Shown: positions 1-7,056 of the stretch, piece after piece
How positions within the stretch are numbered: position 1 is the first letter of the stretch
Layout: every line of letters begins with the position of its first letter
Assembly (NCBI GenBank): GCA_029983505.1
Contig: JASBZK010000008.1
Coordinates: 1 to 64,000, forward strand
Length of the DNA: 64,000 nucleotides
Source: Porphyromonas sp.
Lineage (GTDB): Bacteria > Bacteroidota > Bacteroidia > Bacteroidales > Porphyromonadaceae
Reading direction: 5' to 3'
Translations under genes and position numbers: made by a program
Notes under the pieces: model-generated
Databases searched by the model: none
Told to the model about the DNA's origin: nothing
What the model saw: the letters and a program-made list of their open reading frames with translations, nothing else

Positions 1-863
1 TAAATAAGACTGTCCGATGAGGCGAGCTTGATGTCTCCGGGCATCGTTCCCGGCAACCCGGCTTCGGTACCATAGAAGTCGTTTGTATAACTGAGCCTGA
101 GGTCAAAGAGGTGTCGGTCTCCAATCTTGAATGTGGTATTATTGTAGACGGAGAACCTCCTGTCTCCCCGATCCCTCCAACCGTTGCCCCAAGAGCGATT
201 GACGCTCAAGAGGGTATTGATGTTGTCGCTGAGTGCACCGCCTATCACGCCGCTCATTCGCCGCGTACCCCAAGAGGCGCCGGACAGGAACAGCTCCAAA
301 AGAGGGGTATTTCCTGCAGTTTTCCTGACGATGTTGATGGAGCCGCCCACGCTTGAGTGCCCGCTGAGGATGGATGCCGGTCCTTTGATGACTTCGAGGC
401 TCTCCACCATACTGAGGTCGGGGAGGGGATAGGAGTTGAAAGTGGTGCGCTCATCCCTCATTCCGTCGATCTCGATGGGGGAGTAGTCGAAGCCCCTGAT
501 GCTTACTTGCTGAAAAGCACCATAAGTCGTCCTGGTATTGACGGACGGGATATAGCGTGTAGCGGTCTGAAAGTCGATGATGCCTCTTGCTTTCAGTGGC
601 GCAAGGGAGAGTGAGGTGACGGTGACGGGTAGGTCTCTAAGCGGGACATCCATACGGGACATCCGCAATCTCCGTGTCCCAAGGACCTCCAAGTTATTGA
701 GGTACGTGGCAGAGTCTGTTTCCGTCGGAGTAGTTGCCGACACAGACAGAGGGGAAATGCTCCAAATGGCCGCGCTTGCCAAAGCGAATGAGCCACAGCG
801 GACGAGCGCTCGGAGTGTGGGTTTGTTGTTTTGTTTGATTCGGAATCGTTTTTCGAGATTCAT
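1..863 (-). CDS. TonB-dependent siderophore-type receptor, N-terminal part (runs off window)
   Basis: The minus-strand frame is open from ATG at 863 to the window edge (about 287 residues). It begins with a basic, hydrophobic export signal (CGSFALASAAIWSISPLSVSA). A TonB-box-like NLEVLGTRRL follows, then a plug domain with VSIRGFDYSPIEIDGMRDE, VESLEVIKGPASILSG and GGSINIVRKTAG. These are the signature plug strings of FhuA/FecA-type ferric-siderophore receptors, and the YNNTTFKIGDRHLFDLRLSY region enters the barrel. The C-terminal barrel lies outside the window. It has its own promoter (984-1016) and a leader of about 110 nt. The ligand cannot be read from the sequence; an iron chelate is the family expectation. 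Confidence 0.88.
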   Translation of the reverse strand, partial: MNLEKRFRIKQNNKPTLRALVRCGSFALASAAIWSISPLSVSATTPTETDSATYLNNLEVLGTRRLRMSRMDVPLRDLPVTVTSLSLAPLKARGIIDFQTATRYIPSVNTRTTYGAFQQVSIRGFDYSPIEIDGMRDERTTFNSYPLPDLSMVESLEVIKGPASILSGHSSVGGSINIVRKTAGNTPLLELFLSGASWGTRRMSGVIGGALSDNINTLLSVNRSWGNGWRDRGDRRFSVYNNTTFKIGDRHLFDLRLSYTNDFYGTEAGLPGTMPGDIKLASSDSLI

Positions 864-983
864 ACTGTTTAGGTGAAAGATAAGTAATGGGGGAGAAAGA
901 GATACGCATAGAGCCGTAGGCGTTACAAAGCTTGCTTTTTCTCTTCCTATCCCCCGGGGTATTAGGTTTTCCGAGTTACGTGG

Positions 984-1016
984 CAAAGGTACAATTTTTG
1001 TCGTGTCTCACGCAAA
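984..1016 (-). promoter_or_regulatory. Bacteroidota-type promoter for the siderophore receptor
   Basis: Read on the minus strand, TACCTTTG (984-991) matches the -7 box TAnnTTTG. TTTG (1013-1016) lies 21 bp upstream, which fits the -33 box. It points at the receptor start at 863. Confidence 0.6.
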
Positions 1017-1065
1017 AGGATGTGCGAAAGTCAATATCCCTGCCCTAAAAGACTACTTTGAGGGA

Positions 1066-1145
1066 GATACAGACCGAGGAGATTGTCTCGGTCTGTACCG
1101 GAACTTGGCGAGACCCGTACCAAGGAGATCTCCTCGGTACGGGCA
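1066..1145. repeat. Four-box intergenic element, copy 1
   Basis: Box starts 1066, 1090, 1112 and 1136 (spacing 24-22-24): GATACAGACC, GGTCTGTACC, GACCCGTACC, GGTACGGGCA. Boxes 1/2 and 3/4 can each pair as a hairpin. It lies between divergent genes, just upstream of the receptor promoter. Nothing recognisable lies in the next 150 bp. Confidence 0.9.
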
Positions 1146-1295
1146 AAATTAAGTAGGAATAGGGAGACCGAAATGGAGAAGTTTGAGGTAAGGGATAGGG
1201 AGGTGCAGGACGTACTTTGCATATACCGTCGAAGTGAAGTGTTTGAAATCATTGGTTATACAGGATCGACACATTAGAAACATTCCGAGATGAGT

Positions 1296-1570
1296 GTCGT
1301 ATGTAAAGCCCCGTAAGGGCGTAGTGGCACAGAGTGCCACAATCTTGGTAGACCGCGGCAAAGAGTCCGGAGGACTCGCAGCCACGGGGTAAAAGCGACA
1401 TCCTAACCCTTTTACAGCTCCGTAGGAACTGAATAGCTGTTTGGCTCCTATGGAGCCACAGAAATCGAGAATGAACGCCCCGTCCCCGGCACATCGACCG
1501 CTAACGCGGTCTTCGTGCCGGTCTACCGAGATTCGGCTCCGTTGGCGCCGTCCGCCCCTTCGGGGCTTTC
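1296..1570. repeat. Hairpin-rich non-coding element
   Basis: At least six perfect short inverted repeats are packed into 270 bp: 1308-1320 (GCCC/GGGC), 1324-1340 (GTGGCAC/GTGCCAC), 1363-1377 (GAGTCC/GGACTC), 1442-1458 (TGGCTCC/GGAGCCA), a nested pair at 1486-1521 (CCGGCAC/GTGCCGG enclosing GACCGC/GCGGTC), and 1554-1566 (GCCCC/GGGGC). Reading frames here have no recognisable protein and look like translated hairpins. It resembles REP-like hairpin clusters seen between genes in Bacteroidota; that assignment is inference. Confidence 0.5.
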
Positions 1571-1679
1571 TCCGATGATTCTTTGTTGGCAAAGTCTCTA
1601 ATGCGTATACTCTTGATTGGTTATAGTGTGCTCGCTACAATTAGTTCGGAAATAGGGGTAAGAAGGTCGGAATTTTGGG

Positions 1680-1687
1680 TACCTTTG
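1680..1687 (+). promoter_or_regulatory. Candidate -7 box upstream of the nuclease cluster
   Basis: TACCTTTG matches TAnnTTTG and lies about 120 bp before the first fimbrillin-nuclease gene. No convincing TTTG is found at the proper -33 distance, so this is tentative. Confidence 0.35.
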
Positions 1688-1803
1688 AGAAAGGTAAAGG
1701 AGGCGCCCCTTGACATTAGGGAGGGCGGTACGGTTTTCCTCCTGCTCCGGTATTGAAAAAACAACTCGACAGAGAAACAGAAAAAACGCAAAAGACATAA
1801 GGT

Positions 1804-3582
1804 GTGATTCTCTTTTCTCGTGACAACGGTGTCGCTTCGGGCGCGTTTTTGGCAGCTCTTTTGGCGCTGGCTTCGTGCAACCTGCGAACCGCAGACGACA
1901 ACACATCTCCGGATGAAAACACCCCGGCTTTGATTAACCGGGTCAGGGTGGCTGTTTCTGCTTTATCCGATTCTCCGACCGGGGAAATCCCGGACGCCCT
2001 CCGAAGCGCGGACTTGGGACTCTTTACGGTACGCTCCGGTACGCTCCTTGGTGCGAGTACCGTCACGGGCTCCCGCCAAAATGTCCCGTACATCTTTAAG
2101 GACGCGCTGTACGTCGCCCGTGAGGCGGGTTATGCACTCGTCAAGCCCCGCGAGGGGAGCTTCTCCATCGTGGGCTATGCACCGTATAGGGAGGACGTGG
2201 GACGTGATTTTGCCATCGACTTGGATTTGTCCGTACAGACCGACTCCGCCCGATTCAATGTCTTCAGAGTGACGGACAGCGGGGTTTCGGGTGAGCCGAT
2301 AGAGCTTGCGGGCGAACGGATTCTGCCCCGCGTCTATTTCGTCACCTCGGCGGGCGACGAAGCGGCAAAGGCGCTTTTTGGTGGGAAAACGCCCGTCGTC
2401 ACGCTCGTCGGCGCACTGACAGCCGCGACGTACGACATCGCCACGGGAACTTTCGACTACGACAGCAGAAGGGGGACGATACGGGTACCCGGGAGCGAGG
2501 CAACGTCCGAAGCCGGTGCTTTCCGATCCAAAGTCTACCTTTACCCCGGAGACAACCTCGGGTCGCATACCGTCACCGTGGAAGCCGGTGGCGCGCGATC
2601 GGCCTTCAAGCTCGGGACATTAGCCCTCTTGCAGGGACACGAATACCAAGTCGCCATCACTTTGACGGGAGGAGACCTTGCCGTGACACGAGCCACCCTG
2701 AGGGAGTGGGACGAGAAGGGTAGGGCGACCGGTGCGGAACGTCCGCTGACTTTTGCCCCCGTTTCCGGAGAGACGGATCCGGGCAACGGTGGGACGGAGG
2801 TACCGTCTTCCGCGGCGGGCTATATGGAGGTGCCGATTTCGGGGAGTGGACACCCGGATACGGTTTTGATACGCCATTTTGCCCCCGACAGTTATTTCGG
2901 AGGGGGAAGCTCGCCCAAAGGCGAGCGCCGCAACTACACGATATATTACTCCAAAAATGACCGTCTCCCGCTTTGGGTCGCCTATCCCCTTTATCCGGAT
3001 TGTATGGGCAGCACCCAAAGGACGGATGCGTGGAACTGGGATCCCGACCTCGAAGAGAGCGCCCAGGCGGAGCTTTTTAGCAGCTACATCGGTCCTATGG
3101 TGCGCGGGCACATGCTGCCATCGGCCTCAAGGGATGCGACGAGCGAACTCAACCGCACCACCTTTTACTTCACCAACATCGTCCCGCAGGACTATGACCA
3201 AAACGGCGGTATCTGGGCAGACTTCGAGAAGAAAGAGAGACAGTGGGCCTCTAATGCCGCACTCTACGATACACTTTACATCGTCACGGGACCTGTGCTG
3301 CCTTTGGAGAAAAAGAGAGCGTCCAACAGGGGCGGCACTTCTTCCGCCATACCCTCGCACACTTGGAAAGCCATAGCCGCCAAGGACAAAAGAGACGGTA
3401 AGTGGTACACAGTGGCGGTACGGATGCCGAACGTAACCCCGCCCCAAGGCGACACTTGGAAGAACCACTTCGTCACCGTCGAGTCACTCGAGGAGGAACT
3501 CGGACTGACCCTCTTCCCAAACCTTCCCGCCGGACAGGCCAAAGAGATCAAGAGACAGAAAGACGAAGTGCGCTGGCGGTAA
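1804..3582 (+). CDS. Fimbrillin-like lipoprotein with C-terminal DNA/RNA non-specific endonuclease domain (A)
   Basis: 592 residues from a GTG start; the codon two before it is a stop, so no earlier start exists. The lipoprotein signal ends in LLALASC, which predicts export and lipid anchoring. Residues about 40-320 resemble fimbrillin/Mfa-like repeats (FSIVGYAPY, TLREWDEKG). A short linker leads to a nuclease domain at about 340-590 with the His-Me-finger signature: VRGHMLPS with catalytic H436, and FYFTNIVPQ with N458 as the expected metal ligand, then NGGIW. The family cuts DNA and RNA without sequence preference. The next gene is a paralogue. A surface location with activity on extracellular nucleic acid is inferred. 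Confidence 0.85.
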   Translation: MILFSRDNGVASGAFLAALLALASCNLRTADDNTSPDENTPALINRVRVAVSALSDSPTGEIPDALRSADLGLFTVRSGTLLGASTVTGSRQNVPYIFKDALYVAREAGYALVKPREGSFSIVGYAPYREDVGRDFAIDLDLSVQTDSARFNVFRVTDSGVSGEPIELAGERILPRVYFVTSAGDEAAKALFGGKTPVVTLVGALTAATYDIATGTFDYDSRRGTIRVPGSEATSEAGAFRSKVYLYPGDNLGSHTVTVEAGGARSAFKLGTLALLQGHEYQVAITLTGGDLAVTRATLREWDEKGRATGAERPLTFAPVSGETDPGNGGTEVPSSAAGYMEVPISGSGHPDTVLIRHFAPDSYFGGGSSPKGERRNYTIYYSKNDRLPLWVAYPLYPDCMGSTQRTDAWNWDPDLEESAQAELFSSYIGPMVRGHMLPSASRDATSELNRTTFYFTNIVPQDYDQNGGIWADFEKKERQWASNAALYDTLYIVTGPVLPLEKKRASNRGGTSSAIPSHTWKAIAAKDKRDGKWYTVAVRMPNVTPPQGDTWKNHFVTVESLEEELGLTLFPNLPAGQAKEIKRQKDEVRWR

Positions 3583-3615
3583 AAGAGAAATAGAAAAAAG
3601 ACAAGATATGCCATT

Positions 3616-5232
3616 ATGACCAAGATCCAAACCCTTTCGCTCCTTGCCTTGATGATGCTCAGCTCCTGCTCCGGGTTCAGGGAGGGCAATGGCTCCGGGC
3701 AAACCTCCCGACCGGACGAAGCCGGGAAAGAACTCATCATCGTAGGGACGCAGGAAGAACTGCGCGCCACTCAAGACCGTTTTGCACAGGGTGACGAGAT
3801 CGGCGTGTACGTATACGAAGCGGGAAGCGGTACGGTACTCGACGCTGCCGAAAACCTCAAGTATGCTTCCGACGCTTACGGAGTCTTCCGGGGGACCTCC
3901 CCTAAGACCCCCGTCCTCGGAGACCGAAAGGCAGATGTCGTCGCCTATTATCCCTACTCCGCGTCTGTCTCGAACCGAAAACTCGCCGTCGACCTATCCG
4001 ACCAAACGGATCCCTCCAAGATAGACCTCCTCTGGGGTAAGGCCACGGCAGGCAAACTGACCCTCGGATATCGGATGCCGGTACGGTTCGAACACAAACT
4101 CGGTCTCATAGAGCTGACCTTTGCCCGGGTGGACGCGGCTCATCCGCTGCCACGGGTCGCAAAGGCGACGGCAAAGGGTGTCCGCTTCTCAGCCGTGCTG
4201 GACCTCTACACGGGCGAGCTTACGGCCGGGACGGAAAAGAAGGACGTCACTGCCGTGATGGACGACGGGCATAAGGCGTACCTCCTCTTGATGCCGGGCG
4301 AAGTCGTGAGCGGTCTCACGTTCGAGTTTGACGGGCACGTAGTCGACTACCTATTCCCGAGTCCCGTCACCATCAAAGCCGGTAAGAAGGCGGCGGTGAC
4401 CATCCGTCCAAAAGGGAACGCAGTCATAGAGACATCGGCTGCCGCCTATATGGAGATTCCGGTCGCCTTGACCGCACCGGGGAGCGCGATTGAAGTCACC
4501 CATTTCGCTCCGGATGACTACTTCGCCGGAGGCACCACACCGGGAGGCGAGCGGCGCAACTACTCACTCCTTTACGACAAAAAGATGATGCAGCCGCTCT
4601 GGGTGGCCTATCCGCTTTACAAAGACTGCATCGGGGGCTCCGGTCGGAACGATGAGTGGCGGTACGACCCGGATCCGAAGCTCCAACCCACGAGCATACA
4701 GCCCGACCTTTCGGGCAGCTATAAGCCCTCGGGACTGGATTGGAGCAGAGGACACATGCTTGCCTCCAATAACCGCACCGCGACTGTTGCTCTGAATAAA
4801 ACGACCTTTTACTTCACTAATATGGTTCCTCAGAACCAGACGCAAAACGGAGGCGTGTGGCAGACCTTGGAGGGAAAAGAACACGACTGGGCGAATAACC
4901 CCACCCGGTACAAGCTGGACACCCTCTTCGTGGTCTCGGGTCCCGTCTTCCCCACCGCGGGACAGACCTATGTCCAAGACAACAGCGGCAAAGACGTAGC
5001 CGTGCCGGAGTACACCTATAAAGCCATCCTTGCCAAACGCACCGATACCGGCGAGTGGCGCTCCATGGCCGTAAAGATTCCTAATCGTCCGAATGTCTCC
5101 AAAGAATGGAAGGACTATATGGTCACGGTCAAAAGTCTCGAAGAGGAGCTTGGCTTTGTTTTCTTCACACAGTTGCCCGCGGACATCGCGGACAAGGTCA
5201 AGAGTCAAAAAAATGCCGCGCAGTGGAACTAA
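3616..5232 (+). CDS. Fimbrillin-like lipoprotein with C-terminal DNA/RNA non-specific endonuclease domain (B)
   Basis: 538 residues, ATG start 33 bp after the previous stop. The signal peptide ends at the lipobox LMMLSSC. The N-terminal half is fimbrillin-like and closer to the third gene than to the first (DVVAYYPYSAS, IDLLWGKATAG, VRFEHKLGLIELTF). The C-terminal part repeats the nuclease domain of its neighbour: YMEIPVAL, HFAPDDYFAGG, then SRGHMLAS with catalytic H380 and FYFTNMVPQ with N402. All expected catalytic residues are present in both copies, so neither looks decayed. Probably a tandem duplication followed by divergence of the N-terminal halves. The role is inferred to be degradation of nucleic acid at the cell surface. 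Confidence 0.85.
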   Translation: MTKIQTLSLLALMMLSSCSGFREGNGSGQTSRPDEAGKELIIVGTQEELRATQDRFAQGDEIGVYVYEAGSGTVLDAAENLKYASDAYGVFRGTSPKTPVLGDRKADVVAYYPYSASVSNRKLAVDLSDQTDPSKIDLLWGKATAGKLTLGYRMPVRFEHKLGLIELTFARVDAAHPLPRVAKATAKGVRFSAVLDLYTGELTAGTEKKDVTAVMDDGHKAYLLLMPGEVVSGLTFEFDGHVVDYLFPSPVTIKAGKKAAVTIRPKGNAVIETSAAAYMEIPVALTAPGSAIEVTHFAPDDYFAGGTTPGGERRNYSLLYDKKMMQPLWVAYPLYKDCIGGSGRNDEWRYDPDPKLQPTSIQPDLSGSYKPSGLDWSRGHMLASNNRTATVALNKTTFYFTNMVPQNQTQNGGVWQTLEGKEHDWANNPTRYKLDTLFVVSGPVFPTAGQTYVQDNSGKDVAVPEYTYKAILAKRTDTGEWRSMAVKIPNRPNVSKEWKDYMVTVKSLEEELGFVFFTQLPADIADKVKSQKNAAQWN

Positions 5233-5297
5233 CTGTTCCATCCGGTTTACTTTATAAACACTTTCCTTACTAACTTCAACACATTTCACATCCACAT

Positions 5298-6815
5298 ATG
5301 AAAACGATCTCCACCAAGATCCTCTCGGGAGCCGTGCTCCTTGGCGGGGTGCTCTTTGCCTCCTGCCAGCGTACCGGAGTCAACGCATCCGGTCTCGTCA
5401 ATCCCATCGATACCCGCGACGGCTCTTTCACCATCGTGGGAAACCTCTCCGACTACCAAACCCGTGCGCATGATGCCGTGTGGGATGCCGGAGACCAAAT
5501 CGGCGTTTTTGCCTTCACGGCAGGAACAAGCAATCTCTTCAATAACTTCGCCAACGTGCAGTACAACACGGTGGACGTTGCCGGCATCTTCAAGGCGGCC
5601 AACGGAGGTGTCGTGCTCAAAGGCACCGAGAAAGCCGACATCACGGCCTACTACCCTTTCGCTTCCGGTCTGAATGGTAACACCTATGTCGTGAACGTCT
5701 CTGACCAAAGCGATCTCAAAAAGCTGGATCTCCTTTGGGGCAAAGGTACGCTTACGGCGGATGCCACGACCCAGACGGTGCCTGTGAAGTTTGCCCACAA
5801 GCTTTCTCTCATTCAGATCAGATTTACCTCAAAGGCAGGAGAAACGCTTCCCGCAAGCATCAAGGCTTCGCTGAAAGGGGTAAAGACGGTTGCTACATTC
5901 GACGTGGCTTCGGGTGCGTTTACGTTGGGCGAGACAACGGGCGATATTACGCTGCCCGCGAAAGACGGCGCGCTGAGCCTCATTCTTCTTCCCGGAGATG
6001 TCCTCTCGGGTCTTGAGTTCGATTTTGACGGCAAAGTGGTTCCGTTCAAGTTCCCCGAGGTCTACACGCTCAAAGAAAACACCAAGTACACTTTCACTTT
6101 CACGCCGACCAAGGATCTGAAGAGTGTGACGCTCCAAGTCGATGGCAGTTCCATCTCCGACTGGGGTAGTGAAGTGACTTTTGAAGGGGATGTCCCTTAC
6201 GGCGATGTGGTTGACCCTGGTACCCCCGATCCCGGTACGCCCGAAGAACCCGGTGTGCCTGCACCCGAGCCCGGTACACCTTCCGAACTCAGTCTCGCAT
6301 TCCAAGGTGGAGACTTTGAATCAGATTTGAAGCTGAATAACTTTGGACTTCTCAAAGACAAGACCAATGGGTTAACTGTAGCAATAGAAGATAAAGAAGG
6401 AGTAAACGGTTCTAAAGGATTAGTAATCAAGGGTACATGGCCTAAGGATTCTTATCCCAAAAACAAAAACCCTTACTTATTCACGTCTATTGACTCGAAG
6501 GCAACAGCTTCTACTAAGTCTATGTCTTTTATGCTCAAAGGCACAGCTGAAGGTGCTATCTCCATCAATGTGTATGATAATACCGCCAAGTATGTTCCCT
6601 TTAATCTCGGCACAGTAAATGGTGAAAAAACTCTTTCCAAAGCAGCTTCGAACCAATATAGTGGCTCTATTGATACAAAAGGCGAATGGGTAAAAATCAC
6701 CTTAAATCTTGAAGGTATTGAGTTGAATACCACGGGTACAGGTAGTACTTTCGCATTTAAGATTGCAGGAGATAAGAATTATGATATCGTTATCGACAAC
6801 ATCGAACTGAAGTGA
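5298..6815 (+). CDS. Fimbrillin-like lipoprotein with a C-terminal beta-sandwich-like domain
   Basis: 505 residues. The lipobox is LFASC. The fimbrillin-like part (about 30-300) shares ADITAYYPF, KKLDLLWGKG, VKFAHKLSLIQI and LPGDVLSGLEFDFDGKVV with the gene before it. A Pro/Gly/Glu-rich linker (about 304-331) follows, then a domain at about 332-505 with no nuclease motif. That domain is clearly related to the C-terminal domain of the DUF5689 protein at 9929-11323 (shared GxDFE, F-MKGTA, SIDT-G-WV, NT-G--NTFA, YD-VID-I). Two hand-counted stretches encoding it are only 37-40% GC, against 53% in a counted stretch of the N-terminal part, so it looks separately acquired. It may bind the same ligand or partner as the DUF5689 protein. 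Confidence 0.75.
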   Translation: MKTISTKILSGAVLLGGVLFASCQRTGVNASGLVNPIDTRDGSFTIVGNLSDYQTRAHDAVWDAGDQIGVFAFTAGTSNLFNNFANVQYNTVDVAGIFKAANGGVVLKGTEKADITAYYPFASGLNGNTYVVNVSDQSDLKKLDLLWGKGTLTADATTQTVPVKFAHKLSLIQIRFTSKAGETLPASIKASLKGVKTVATFDVASGAFTLGETTGDITLPAKDGALSLILLPGDVLSGLEFDFDGKVVPFKFPEVYTLKENTKYTFTFTPTKDLKSVTLQVDGSSISDWGSEVTFEGDVPYGDVVDPGTPDPGTPEEPGVPAPEPGTPSELSLAFQGGDFESDLKLNNFGLLKDKTNGLTVAIEDKEGVNGSKGLVIKGTWPKDSYPKNKNPYLFTSIDSKATASTKSMSFMLKGTAEGAISINVYDNTAKYVPFNLGTVNGEKTLSKAASNQYSGSIDTKGEWVKITLNLEGIELNTTGTGSTFAFKIAGDKNYDIVIDNIELK

Positions 6816-6821
6816 TTTTTT

Positions 6822-6901
6822 GGTACAGACCGAGACGATCGTTTTGGTCTGTACCGGAAGACAATGAGACACAGACCGGGGATTTGGTCTCGGTACGTGC
6901 A
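6822..6901. repeat. Four-box intergenic element, copy 2
   Basis: Box starts 6822, 6846, 6868 and 6892 (24-22-24): GGTACAGACC, GGTCTGTACC, GACACAGACC, GGTACGTGCA. It starts 7 bp after the stop codon of the fimbrillin-like gene. Confidence 0.9.
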
Positions 6902-7056
6902 AAATTTATGAGTCCTTTTGTCTACAGTCTGAGCAAAGGTTTCTCATAGAAAAATTGGCTCTGCGGAGATTGGTTTTTCCGCAGAGCACTTACGCCCCGG
7001 AGACGGGACCCGAAAATAATTATCACTATACCCCATACACCAGACGCATCACCATA

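Noticed and set aside
1149..1592. 147-residue minus-strand open frame
   Set aside because: It is a translation of the hairpin-rich stretch; basic low-complexity start and no family match that I can name.
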